Assembly (NCBI GenBank): GCA_947041315.1
Contig: CAMRDW010000011.1
Coordinates: forward strand, 1-35,309
Direction: 5' to 3'
Length of the DNA stretch: 35,309 nt
DNA from: an uncultured Enterovibrio sp.
Lineage (GTDB): Bacteria > Pseudomonadota > Gammaproteobacteria > Enterobacterales > Vibrionaceae
Part shown: piece after piece, positions 23,708 through 31,710 of the stretch
How positions within the stretch are numbered: the first letter of the stretch is position 1
Layout of the letters: every line of letters begins with the position of its first letter
Notes under the pieces: generated by a model
What the model was told of the DNA's origin: nothing
Database searches by the model: none
Seen by the model: the letters and a program-made list of their open reading frames with translations, nothing else
Translations under genes and position numbers: made by a program

Positions 23708-25897
23708 TCAGCCCATATCTTGGGGCTCTATATCGAGGGACCAGCGCACCTTATTTGAAAGAGGAAGAAGACGGATTGCGGGCAATGCTTGAGAAAGTCT
23801 TTGGAGTAAGATTTGTCGAGTCGGCGCTTGAAAAATCAGCTGCCATCGAAAGCGTCCAGCACGGCGATGCAAAGGCGCCGGGAGAGGCCCCATAAGAGCG
23901 CATTGGGTTTCTATTGGCGTCGCCTCTAATGCGGTACGGGCTTGCTGAAGAAATTGCTCAACCTGCTCACTGTGATCTCCTTCTGCGCGAAAAAGAGCAA
24001 AAAAACTAAAAGGCGGTAATTGTGTCTCCTTCCTTTCTTTCAAGGAGGCATGCGCAAAATGACTGTAATCTTGCCTGATAAGGGATTGCAATAAGGCATT
24101 GTCTGGATGGTGCGTTTGAAGCAAAACATAACCGGGTTTATAAGCGCGTCCGGCACGGCCTGCCACTTGCACGAGCAACTGGGCTAATCGCTCTGGAGCG
24201 CGAAAATCATTGCAAAAAAGAGCGCTGTCAACGTCGATGAGCGCGACCAGGGTCACATCGGGAAAATGATGCCCTTTGGCCAACATTTGAGTGCCAATGA
24301 GTATTTGATATTCCTTGTTGTGAATGGAGTTTAAATAATTTTCCAGTGCCCCTTTTCTGCGTGTATTGTCCCTGTCTATTCGGATTGTTTTGTATTCAGG
24401 AAATAATGTCGTTAATTGCGTTTCAAGCTGTTCTGTTCCGACCCCGACAGTGATGATTTGTGTGGATCCACAACTTTCACACTGAGGCATAATCGCTCGA
24501 TGCGTTCCGCAGTGATGGCAACGAAGTTGGTTTTCTTTTTGGTGCAAAGTGAAATAGGCGTCGCAATGTTTACAGGCGCAAAGCCAACCGCATTCATGGC
24601 ACATTAACGCCGGAGCATACCCACGGCGATTTAAAAACAGCATGACTTGATTGCCTTGAGAAAGATGCTTGCGCATTTCTGCAATAAGCGGGGCTGACAA
24701 ACCGCCCTCAAGATACAGCCCTCGGACATCCAATAAACTTTGCTTGGCTTTGAGCGCATTTCCCGCTCGTACTGTCAAAATAAGATGATGATATTTTCCT
24801 GAAAGGGCATTGTTTAAGCTTTCGAGTGAGGGGGTTGCAGAGCCCAGAAGGACTGGGATTTTTTCTTCATGCGCCCGCATGACGGCGAGATCTCGCGCAT
24901 GATAGCGAAAGCCATCTTGTTGCTTATATGAGGCGTCATGTTCTTCGTCAAGAATGATGATCCCAAGAGATTTGCAAGGAGAAAAAAGCGCCGATCTTGT
25001 CCCTATGATAATCCCCGCTTCATTTTCTTTTGCGCCAAGCCAAGCATTTAAACGCTCGGTGTCATTGAGCGCGGAATGCAACACAACAATCGGCACTTGA
25101 AACCGACGTTTAAATCGATCGATGGTTTGAGGGGTGAGCCCAATTTCAGGAACCAAAATCAGCGCTTGTTTTCCTTTTGAAAGTACAGGTTCAAGGGCGT
25201 TGAGATAAATTTCGGTTTTACCAGAGCCCGTGACGCCATCAATGAGATAGCAAGCAAATTCAGAATTTGAATTGATTGTGGCGACAGCGATGGCTTGCTC
25301 TTGATTGAGAGAGGGCTTTTCTTCAATAACGGCGTAACGGGACACCCAATCGACAGGTCGAATCTCTTTTATGGGTTCAATCCAGCCTTTTTCTTGTAGA
25401 TTCTTAATGACGGGTGATTTGACTTCGTTTTCTATTAAATCACTCTGAAGCATGGCCCCATCTCTTAAAAGATTAAGAAGCTGTGCCTGCTTGACGGCTT
25501 TGGGCAAACACGTCAATTGTTTTTTGCCATCACAAGACAAGCCCCATGCGGTTTCTTGTTCTCGTCTGGCTTTTTTTCCTTTTCGTAAATGCACGGGCAA
25601 AACGGTTGAAAGTGTTTCCCCTAGCGAGCACTGATAATAGCGGCTTGCCCACACCAACACTTTATAAAGAGATGCCGGCCACAAAGGAGCATCATCTAAA
25701 ACTTCCATGATGGGCTTGAGTTGATCAAAAGGAAAAGAAGAGCTCTCTGAAAGGGCTGTGACGATGCCAATTTTATTTTGTTTACCAAAGGGCACGCGCA
25801 CGCGGGCACCAATGGACGGAATTTGATGACCAATGCGGTAATCAAACGTTTTATGAAGAGGTATAGGTAAGGCTACTTGCGCAATAATCGGCTTCAT
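23708..25897 (-). CDS. priA: Primosomal replication restart helicase PriA
   Basis: A 3'-5' superfamily 2 helicase that recognises stalled or repaired forks and reloads DnaB. It has 729 residues from the chosen ATG (E. coli 732). An N-terminal 3'-DNA-binding domain (VALPIPLHKTFDYRI) and winged helix are followed by Walker A GVTGSGKT (221-228), the Walker B DEEH box (317-320) with DASYKQQDGFRYHARD, and a zinc-binding insertion with nine cysteines (CHECGWLCACKHC, RCHHC, CESC). Helicase motifs V/VI are at GTQMLAKGHHFP and QVAGRAGR. The ATG at 25897 fits the family start, though the frame is open to a TTG at 25930; neither has a clear ribosome-binding site. It is divergent from rpmE. dnaB, whose product PriA helps to load, is also in the window. 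Confidence 0.97.
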   Translation of the reverse strand: MKPIIAQVALPIPLHKTFDYRIGHQIPSIGARVRVPFGKQNKIGIVTALSESSSFPFDQLKPIMEVLDDAPLWPASLYKVLVWASRYYQCSLGETLSTVLPVHLRKGKKARREQETAWGLSCDGKKQLTCLPKAVKQAQLLNLLRDGAMLQSDLIENEVKSPVIKNLQEKGWIEPIKEIRPVDWVSRYAVIEEKPSLNQEQAIAVATINSNSEFACYLIDGVTGSGKTEIYLNALEPVLSKGKQALILVPEIGLTPQTIDRFKRRFQVPIVVLHSALNDTERLNAWLGAKENEAGIIIGTRSALFSPCKSLGIIILDEEHDASYKQQDGFRYHARDLAVMRAHEEKIPVLLGSATPSLESLNNALSGKYHHLILTVRAGNALKAKQSLLDVRGLYLEGGLSAPLIAEMRKHLSQGNQVMLFLNRRGYAPALMCHECGWLCACKHCDAYFTLHQKENQLRCHHCGTHRAIMPQCESCGSTQIITVGVGTEQLETQLTTLFPEYKTIRIDRDNTRRKGALENYLNSIHNKEYQILIGTQMLAKGHHFPDVTLVALIDVDSALFCNDFRAPERLAQLLVQVAGRAGRAYKPGYVLLQTHHPDNALLQSLIRQDYSHFAHASLKERKETQLPPFSFFALFRAEGDHSEQVEQFLQQARTALEATPIETQCALMGPLPAPLHRRAGRFRWQLIFQAPTRQILLQRLSQALPAIRLLPLSNKVRWSLDIEPQDMG

Positions 25898-26022
25898 TAG
25901 GGGCGAAATTCGATAAGTTGTATGGTTCAATCGTCAGTGTACCTGTGCGCTCTTGTCGGAACCACTTGAAGCGCTTACTTTGAGTCTGATTAACCTGTTT
26001 TATAATGAATCGAACAAAAAAG

Positions 26023-26051
26023 TTGCGATTTGTTCCCTGAATGATTAAAAT
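26023..26051 (+). promoter_or_regulatory. Candidate sigma-70 promoter of rpmE
   Basis: TTGCGA and TAAAAT are separated by exactly 17 bases. Transcription would start near 26058, leaving a leader of about 85 bases. Confidence 0.6.
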
Positions 26052-26079
26052 TTCGCGCTTTAACTATTTTTGTTAACGA

Positions 26080-26116
26080 CGTGTGGTGCTCGGCTAAGGG
26101 CTGAGAAAGCGACACG
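26080..26116 (+). promoter_or_regulatory. Structured leader hairpin upstream of rpmE
   Basis: The outer arms CGTGT/ACACG enclose the inner stem CTCGGC-TAAGG-GCTGAG. It lies in the predicted leader, ending 26 bases before the rpmE start. Ribosomal protein genes often carry such structures as binding sites for their own product, so an L31 autoregulatory site is plausible; this is inference. Confidence 0.5.
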
Positions 26117-26142
26117 GCCTTTTTAATACAGGGGTTATCCTT

Positions 26143-26355
26143 ATGAAGACTGGTATTCATCCAGAATATAAAGCAGTAACTGCAAAATGCTCATGTGGCA
26201 ATATTTTCCAATTTAATACAACGCTGAAGCGTGATATCAACTTGGATGTGTGTGACAAATGTCATCCATTCTACACTGGTACTCAGCGCGTAGTTGATAC
26301 TGGTGGTCGTGTTGATCGCTTTAACAAGCGTTTTGGTGTTCTTGGTAGCAAATAA
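26143..26355 (+). CDS. rpmE: 50S ribosomal protein L31 (zinc-binding form)
   Basis: A 70-residue protein of the large ribosomal subunit, forming a bridge to the small subunit. Same length as E. coli L31, with the zinc ligands Cys16, Cys18, Cys37 and Cys40 (KCSCGN and [11 protein letters not shown]) and the conserved C-terminus [12 protein letters not shown]. It is therefore the C+ paralogue rather than the zinc-free type B. It is divergent from priA. The ribosome-binding site is weak (AGGGG about 11 bases upstream), and a leader hairpin lies just before it. Confidence 0.97.
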   Translation: MKTGIHPEYKAVTAKCSCGNIFQFNTTLKRDINLDVCDKCHPFYTGTQRVVDTGGRVDRFNKRFGVLGSK

Positions 26356-26384
26356 TTTTGCCATGATCCCCCGAGGGGGGATGA

Positions 26385-26429
26385 ACCCTAAAAAATAACA
26401 TTTTAGAAAACGCCGTTTTTCTAAGGGTT
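26385..26429 (+). other. Nested inverted repeats downstream of rpmE
   Basis: The outer arms AACCCT/AGGGTT enclose an inner TTAGAAAAC/GTTTTTCTAA hairpin. It sits between the rpmE stop and the terminator at 26433-26460 and may protect the 3' end of the mRNA. Confidence 0.45.
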
Positions 26430-26432
26430 ATC

Positions 26433-26460
26433 GGTCACAATGCAGATTGTGGCCTTTTTT
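26433..26460 (+). terminator. Terminator of rpmE
   Basis: A nine-pair stem GGTCACAAT-GCAG-ATTGTGGCC (one G-T pair) is followed by six T. Confidence 0.88.
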
Positions 26461-26920
26461 ATGCGTATCGAAAAATAACCTCAGGTGATGCGATTGGTTT
26501 GGGGTGAATTGTCTGCTGCAATACAAAACGAGATCTTACCGTCAAGATAATTTTGAGCCCATTGATTTTTATCCCCATTCTTACCAAAAGCGGCATTTTG
26601 CATCGCCTTTTTTTTGTTAAACCACGCGCTTTAAATTGCCTAAAAGCTGTTTTTATCACGGCGGGTAAATAGGTGGGGGATTGCGTGTGTTCATTTTTTA
26701 AAAACGCAGGGTAATGTGTTTTTAGCTGCTCTTTTGTTGCAGCAAGGACTCCTCAATGACATTGTTCGTGAAGCCAAGTTTTGTACAGGCTGCCTCCACT
26801 TCTGTTCGGTATATTGTATAAGCGACTGCTTGGGATGATCTTGAAGGCGCTGCTGTTGCGCCGCCGGTGGCGAGATTGGCAGAAGCATTACTGATCTGGT
26901 TAATCGGTATTTGGGGCTGC

Positions 26921-27046
26921 CCTTCAGTGGGGGTGGGAGAGGCACTTCTGCTTGGCGATCTTGTTCAGGCCAATCAGAGAGTCCATCTATGCTCTGGGCC
27001 TTCACTCGTTTGCCGCAGGCGCGCATCTTCAAATCTCTTGGAGATA
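26921..27046 (+). repeat. ERIC-family repeat, left half degenerate
   Basis: The right half is well kept (CAGGCCAATCAGAGAGTCCA, CACTCGTTTGCCGCAGGCGC) and ends TCTCTTGGAGATA. The left end has lost the TATACCCGTCGCC motif. Confidence 0.7.
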
Positions 27047-27089
27047 GCCGCTATAAAAATACAAATCTGAAAAGTGATTATTTTGAAAG

Positions 27090-27227
27090 CTAAAATGCAG
27101 CATCAATAAAAAAGGTATTTTCTTTTGTATTCACAAAACGTATGATTTCTCGTGCATAAAAAAGGATGGATAATAAATTGAAAGGATCTGACTTGGATTT
27201 CTGTGTATAAATATCAAAATGATTCAT
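27090..27227 (-). CDS. Possible small protein of 45 residues
   Basis: An open frame with a strong ribosome-binding site, AGGGGG 7 bases before the ATG. It encodes a plausible mixed sequence beginning MNHFDIYTQKSKSDPFNLL and continuing SILFYAREIIRF, ending FFIDAAF. There is no signal peptide or clear membrane segment. It lies between two ERIC copies. I do not recognise it; it could also be the remains of a longer gene. Confidence 0.4.
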   Translation of the reverse strand: MNHFDIYTQKSKSDPFNLLSILFYAREIIRFVNTKENTFFIDAAF

Positions 27228-27345
27228 CTATTTCCCCCTAAATGCCGCTAACGTGAATGAAGTGGAGAGATATTTCTTATTTTTGAAAAGCAAAAAGGAA
27301 AGCGTCGAGATAAGATTCAGTGTTCAGCTCGGTATGAAAATCAAC

Positions 27346-27472
27346 TATACCCGTCGCCTTTGAAGCTGCATGAGTGTTGGCTACACGGGTTCAGTCTAAT
27401 CACCGAATCCATCTATGCTCAGGGACTTCACTCGCTTGGCGCTGGCGCGCATCTTCAATTACTTTGGGTATA
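27346..27472 (+). repeat. ERIC-family repeat (complete)
   Basis: 127 bp from TATACCCGTCGCCTTTGAAG to TTACTTTGGGTATA. It ends 47 bases before the start of the unknown gene at 27520 and so lies in that gene's promoter or leader. Confidence 0.88.
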
Positions 27473-27519
27473 TTTCGGAAAAGAAACATGATTTAATCAT
27501 GAGTTCAAGGAGTATGAAA

Positions 27520-28047
27520 ATGTATAATAAAAACGGAAATTCGTTAAACAAAAAACTCCTCAGTATTGACTTACTTTTTGCAATCGAGCGATTATTGCCA
27601 GGTAAACGCTGTATTTCTCTTTTCCGAAGTAATCGAAAATTTGTTCCGCTTACAACCCTTACATTAATGCACTGCGACTCAGCTTCTGCATTGCAATTCG
27701 AGCTATACAAACACTGCATAAATTACTCTGCATTTTCACAAGGGCGGAGCCTTGCAGATGATTACGCCATTGACGGACATGATGAGCAAATTCAACCTGC
27801 GACAATGATCATCGCCGCTTTTGTCCGTGGAGCATATTGGTGGGTTGAACATTACCATGAAATTTACAAAGAAAGCTGGAGCAATTCTCAAAAAGAAAAA
27901 TGGCTAAGAGATTTTAGACTCCTCGTACAAATCATCATCGGTATAGAGCATTGCAGAAAAGCGGATTGGCTTATCCAAAATCAAAGCGTAATAAAAGCCT
28001 TAACCTTCAATAGCAACATTTTTCCTTTTCTTCAAAATTATGATTAA
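27520..28047 (+). CDS. Hypothetical protein, 175 residues
   Basis: Not recognised. I chose ATG 27520 because AAGGAG lies exactly 7 bases upstream; in-frame ATGs at 27499 and 27514 lack or clash with this site, and the frame upstream of 27499 runs into an ERIC copy. The product is soluble by inspection: no signal peptide or membrane segment. It has a basic N-terminus, a central acidic stretch (LADDYAIDGHDEQIQPA) and an aromatic, helical second half (FVRGAYWWVEHYHEIYKE, WLRDFRLLVQIIIGIEHC). Cys and His are fairly frequent but form no metal-site pattern I can name. It is monocistronic, followed by a bidirectional terminator shared with tRNA-Asn. It is not part of the E. coli-like gene order and may be lineage-specific. 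Confidence 0.7.
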   Translation: MYNKNGNSLNKKLLSIDLLFAIERLLPGKRCISLFRSNRKFVPLTTLTLMHCDSASALQFELYKHCINYSAFSQGRSLADDYAIDGHDEQIQPATMIIAAFVRGAYWWVEHYHEIYKESWSNSQKEKWLRDFRLLVQIIIGIEHCRKADWLIQNQSVIKALTFNSNIFPFLQNYD

Positions 28048-28054
28048 AAAACAA

Positions 28055-28082
28055 AAATGCCTTGTCAAAGACAAGGCATTTA
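28055..28082. terminator. Bidirectional terminator between the unknown gene and tRNA-Asn
   Basis: AATGCCTTGTC and GACAAGGCATT pair around AAA. The minus side has the better T run (TTTTTGTTTTTT), ending tRNA-Asn transcription 4 bases after CCA; the plus side has TTTAATTT. Confidence 0.88.
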
Positions 28083-28085
28083 ATT

Positions 28086-28161
28086 TGGCTCCTCCAACTG
28101 GACTTGAACCAGTGACATACGGATTAACAGTCCGGCGTTCTACCAACTGAACTATGGAGGA
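28086..28161 (-). tRNA. tRNA-Asn (anticodon GTT)
   Basis: A 76-base tRNA read on the minus strand. The acceptor arm TCCTCCA pairs with TGGAGGA and CCA is encoded. The D arm contains AGTTCAGTTGGTAGAAC, the anticodon arm is CGGACTGTTAATCCG with GTT at 28126-28128, and the T arm is CTGGTTCAAGTCCAG. A single gene, with a promoter at 28186-28214 and a terminator directly after it. Confidence 0.98.
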
Positions 28162-28185
28162 AAAGATATTTTTTGAAGCGAATCC

Positions 28186-28214
28186 ATAATAGGAAAAGCC
28201 CGCTCTCCTTGCAA
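28186..28214 (-). promoter_or_regulatory. Promoter of tRNA-Asn
   Basis: On the minus strand TTGCAA and TATTAT are separated by exactly 17 bases, 24 bases upstream of the mature 5' end. Confidence 0.75.
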
Positions 28215-28951
28215 GCAATAAATTGATATTTAAAATAAATAAAGGAAAAAGAGCGCAAAGATTGCGCATTTTGAACAAAAGACGTGCATGATGCTCGATT
28301 TTAGGGGATCCGGAAAATGCTTCCGTCACCTCGTGACTCGCTTTCATTTTCAGCTCAAAAAATGCCTTATCTCGATATCCGTATGCTTGCCTTATCCTCA
28401 TTTCGGCCAATCACAGAGTCTATCGATGCTCAGCGGCTTCACTTACTTGCCGCAGGCCCGCAACGTCAAGTATCTTTGGTTTTCTTTTTATTTTGAATGT
28501 GCCTTCCTTATTATTTGCTCGAATCTCCGGTTAACTCGTGAGTGGAATTGGGTATAATGGCAATCCAATTTTGATCTACGATTCAAATCTGGTTTTCTGG
28601 TTTTTTTTCAAAGCAGATTTATATATGAAGTAAAGTGTCTTTGTATTGTCCTGTTATGAAAGAGAAACCTTCATTCTGCGTCCCCTTCAACGCAAGCCTC
28701 ATTCATGAATGACAGATTAAGGCAAAAGAGAGATCAGCGTTTATTTCAGTCTCATTTCACTGAAAATGCAGATGATTTTTTTATTGGTGAATAAATCTTT
28801 CTCTTCAGGTATCCACAATTTTGAGTGTTCTTGATGTCAAAGGAATGAAACGAAAACGCATGGAAATTTCATTAGCGTGTATGAAGGCACGGAGTAACCC
28901 AAACGTTTTAAAGACGGCGGGTATCATGGCCTTCGAAAAGACAAGGTAAAG
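28215..28951. other. Intergenic region upstream of dnaB
   Basis: About 740 bases. It holds an ERIC fragment (28404-28482). A consensus -10 hexamer TATAAT at 28553-28558, with TTAACT 16 bases upstream, could be a promoter. Downstream of it a 29-codon frame (28705-28794) has no ribosome-binding site. No further gene is supported. Confidence 0.5.
28404..28482 (+). repeat. ERIC-family repeat, right-half fragment
   Basis: Starts at CGGCCAATCACAGAGTCTAT and ends GTCAAGTATCTTTGGTTT. The left half and the terminal TATA are missing. Confidence 0.72.
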
Positions 28952-30367
28952 ATGGAAATGGCAGAGCAACGCACCAGGCAATTTAATCCCAACAAGTTTA
29001 GAGACGCAAAAGTCGAGCTTCTTAAGGTGCCGCCGCATTCGATAGAAGCTGAGCAATCTGTTCTTGGTGGCTTAATGCTTGATAATGAACGCTGGGACAG
29101 TGTGGGTGAAAAAATTATCGCTGCAGATTTTTACAGTCGTCCCCATCGATTGATTTTTGAAAGCGCGAAACACTTACTTAACTCAGGACAACCCCTTGAT
29201 CTTATAACGCTTTCTGAACAGCTTGAAAAACACAGTTTGCTAGATGATGTCGGTGGATTTGCGTATCTTGCGGAATTGGCGAAAAACACACCAAGCGCTG
29301 CAAACATCGTTGCTTACGCAGAGATAGTGCGTGAACGTGCGGTTGTACGAAATCTTATTGGTGTGGCAAATGAAATTGCAGACGCCGGTTACGAGCCAGA
29401 AGGGCGTTCTTCTGAAGATTTGCTCGATATGGCAGAGAGCAAAGTTTTCGCGATTGCTGAAGCCCGAACATCTCAAAATGAAGGGCCACAAAATGTTGAA
29501 AGTGTTCTAGAAAAAACCCTGGAGCGAATTGAAATACTCTTAAAAACGCCCCATGATGGCGTGACCGGGGTTTCGACGGGGTTTAATGATTTAAATAAAA
29601 AAACGGCGGGCTTACAAGGCTCTGATCTTGTCATTGTTGCTGCGCGTCCTTCAATGGGTAAAACCACTTTTGCGATGAATTTATGTGAAAACGCGGCGAT
29701 GGATCAAGAAAAGCCTGTTTTGATCTTTTCATTAGAAATGCCAGCGGATCAATTGATGATGCGTATGTTGGCTTCTTTGTCTCGCGTGGATCAAACCAAA
29801 ATTCGTACCGGGCAATTAGATGATGAAGACTGGGCAAGGATCTCTTCAACAATGGGGATCTTGATGCAAAAAAAGAACATGTACATTGATGACAGTTCAG
29901 GTTTGACTCCAACGGATGTTCGCTCGCGTGCACGTCGTATTGCACGTGAACATGGGGGTTTATCCATGATCATGGTGGATTACCTTCAGTTGATGCGTGT
30001 GCCGGGAATGCAAGATAATCGAACCCTTGAAATTGCTGAAATCAGCCGCTCACTGAAAGCATTAGCAAAAGAGCTGAATGTGCCTGTTGTTGCCTTGTCT
30101 CAGCTTAACCGCTCTCTTGAGCAACGCGCAGATAAACGCCCTGTAAATTCCGATTTGCGTGAGTCCGGAGCAATAGAGCAAGATGCGGATTTAATCATGT
30201 TTATTTACAGAGATGAAGTTTATAACCCAGAAAGTCCCTTAAAAGGAATTGCCGAAATCATTATCGGTAAGCAACGTAATGGACCGATTGGCTCTGTGCG
30301 TTTGACCTTTCAAGGGCAGTTTTCACGTTTTGATAATTATGCAGGCCCTGCTTTTGAAGATGAATAA
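28952..30367 (+). CDS. dnaB: Replicative DNA helicase DnaB
   Basis: A hexameric 5'-3' helicase at the replication fork, 471 residues, the same as E. coli. After a variable start, the conserved N-terminal primase-contacting domain begins at LKVPPHSIEAEQSVLGGLML (about 24-43). A linker follows and then the RecA-like domain with Walker A ARPSMGKT (231-238), MIMVDYLQLMR (Walker B region), the arginine-finger region and the C-terminal IIIGKQRNGPIG. AAGG lies 5 bases before the first ATG and 11 before a second in-frame ATG two codons on; I use the first. No intein interrupts the gene. alr follows after 9 bases, as in E. coli. Confidence 0.98.
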   Translation: MEMAEQRTRQFNPNKFRDAKVELLKVPPHSIEAEQSVLGGLMLDNERWDSVGEKIIAADFYSRPHRLIFESAKHLLNSGQPLDLITLSEQLEKHSLLDDVGGFAYLAELAKNTPSAANIVAYAEIVRERAVVRNLIGVANEIADAGYEPEGRSSEDLLDMAESKVFAIAEARTSQNEGPQNVESVLEKTLERIEILLKTPHDGVTGVSTGFNDLNKKTAGLQGSDLVIVAARPSMGKTTFAMNLCENAAMDQEKPVLIFSLEMPADQLMMRMLASLSRVDQTKIRTGQLDDEDWARISSTMGILMQKKNMYIDDSSGLTPTDVRSRARRIAREHGGLSMIMVDYLQLMRVPGMQDNRTLEIAEISRSLKALAKELNVPVVALSQLNRSLEQRADKRPVNSDLRESGAIEQDADLIMFIYRDEVYNPESPLKGIAEIIIGKQRNGPIGSVRLTFQGQFSRFDNYAGPAFEDE

Positions 30368-30376
30368 AGAGGATTT

Positions 30377-31453
30377 ATGAAAGCCGCAACTGCATTGATT
30401 GATACTGACGCTTTATGTCACAACATCGAAATGATCCGCACAATGATCCCCGATGCAAGGCTCTGGGCGATGATCAAAGCCAATGCTTACGGGCACGGAA
30501 TGTTGCCAGTGGCGAAAGTTTTGTCTTCTTATGCAGATGGCTTTGGCGTTGCACGTTTAAAAGAGGCGCTGACACTGCGAGCGCATGGGATTTCGAGCCC
30601 CCTTCTTTTATTGGAAGGATTTTGCACTCAGTCTGATTTGCAACATTTGCTAGAGCACAAGATAGAAACGGTTGTTCACTGTCTTTCGCAGCTTGAGATG
30701 TTAGAACAAGCCCAATTAGAAAAGCCGTTGAATATCTGGATAAAATTAGATACTGGCATGCACAGATTAGGGTTTCGTCCTGAAAATGTAGAAGAAGCGA
30801 TTGCCCGTTTATCCGCTTGTTCTAGTGTGGCGCACCCCTTGAACTTTATCAGTCATTTTGGATGTGCCGATGAAAAAAATAACCCCCTCACGATGGAACA
30901 AATTAAGTTGTTTTCTTCTTTGACAGAAAATCAAAAGGGACTTAAATCCCTTGCGGCTTCTTCGGGGTGTTTTCTTTGGCCTAAGAGCCATTTTGATATG
31001 GTGCGTCCTGGGATCTGTCTTTATGGTATTTCACCTTTTTCAAATGGATGTGGCGCCGAGCTTGGTTTAAAACCCGCCATGACGATGACATCGAGCTTGA
31101 TTGCGGTACGTGAGGCAAAAAAAGGAGAGCGGATTGGCTATGGCGCAACCTGGACGGTAAAAGAAGATACCTTTTTAGGTGTTGTTGCAATCGGTTATGG
31201 TGATGGTTATCCGCGCATGGCACCCAATGGAACACCTGTTTGGCTCAATGGCCGCAAAGTGCCGATTGTGGGGCGCGTTGCAATGGACATGTTAACGGTG
31301 GACCTCGGTGCGTTATCGACAGATTCTCTTGGCGATGAAGTGATCTTATGGGGACCGCCATTGCCCGTTGAAGAGGTTGCGCTTCATATTGGAACCATTG
31401 GCTACGAGCTTGTGACGAACCTCACGTCAAGAGTTGAGTACGTTTATCGTTAA
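30377..31453 (+). CDS. alr: Alanine racemase
   Basis: A PLP-dependent enzyme converting L-alanine to D-alanine for peptidoglycan. It has 358 residues (E. coli Alr 359). The PLP lysine is Lys34 in AMIKANAYGHG, and the second catalytic base is Tyr255 in ERIGYGATW. Substrate-site segments KLDTGMHRLGF and RPGICLYG are present, and GRVAMDMLTVD lies in the C-terminal beta domain. The gene begins 9 bases after dnaB with AGAGGA upstream, so it is co-transcribed with it. No clear terminator follows before the next ERIC copy. Confidence 0.97.
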   Translation: MKAATALIDTDALCHNIEMIRTMIPDARLWAMIKANAYGHGMLPVAKVLSSYADGFGVARLKEALTLRAHGISSPLLLLEGFCTQSDLQHLLEHKIETVVHCLSQLEMLEQAQLEKPLNIWIKLDTGMHRLGFRPENVEEAIARLSACSSVAHPLNFISHFGCADEKNNPLTMEQIKLFSSLTENQKGLKSLAASSGCFLWPKSHFDMVRPGICLYGISPFSNGCGAELGLKPAMTMTSSLIAVREAKKGERIGYGATWTVKEDTFLGVVAIGYGDGYPRMAPNGTPVWLNGRKVPIVGRVAMDMLTVDLGALSTDSLGDEVILWGPPLPVEEVALHIGTIGYELVTNLTSRVEYVYR

Positions 31454-31485
31454 AAGCGAATCTCCTTTCGTTAACTTATTTCGAG

Positions 31486-31612
31486 TATACCCGTTGCTTT
31501 TGACCTTGCGTGCTTGTTGGGGATGCTCGCTCAGCTCAATCACAGAGTGCATCTATGCTCAGGGGCTTCAGTTGCTTGCCGCTTACATGCATTTTCAATT
31601 TCTTTGGGTATA
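31486..31612 (+). repeat. ERIC-family repeat (complete)
   Basis: 127 bp from TATACCCGTTGCTTTTGACC to TTCTTTGGGTATA, 32 bases after alr. It would be transcribed as the 3' end of the dnaB-alr message. Confidence 0.88.
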
Positions 31613-31643
31613 TTTTTTAATCTTGCTTCATTCTCAGTGCACG

Positions 31644-31699
31644 AGACGCGAACCGGAGGCCACAGCGCAGCCGGGAGTTTAGCGTCTTGGTCTCGATTT
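31644..31699 (-). other. GC-rich hairpin downstream of ygjR
   Basis: On the minus strand CGAGACCAAGACGC pairs imperfectly with GCGTCTCG (three-base bulge) around a GC-rich loop with its own CCGG repeats. The composition stands out from the AT-rich surroundings. It may terminate ygjR or be another short repeat; no T run follows directly. Confidence 0.4.
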
Positions 31700-31710
31700 T
31701 ATATGCAGGC

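Larger units (their letters stand above)
26461..27519. other. Repeat-containing region between rpmE and the unknown gene
   Basis: About 1,060 bases. It holds a degenerate ERIC (26921-27046), a complete ERIC (27346-27472) and a 45-codon minus-strand frame (27090-27227) treated separately. Bases 26461-26900 give no protein I recognise on either strand. Confidence 0.6.

Noticed and set aside
26691..27032. 113-codon minus-strand frame downstream of rpmE
   Set aside because: About a third of it is ERIC sequence, and the rest is low-complexity Pro/Gln-rich with no start signal.
28705..28794. 29-codon frame (MNDRLRQKRDQRLFQ...) upstream of dnaB
   Set aside because: The composition is protein-like, but there is no ribosome-binding site and the length is too short to trust without translation data.
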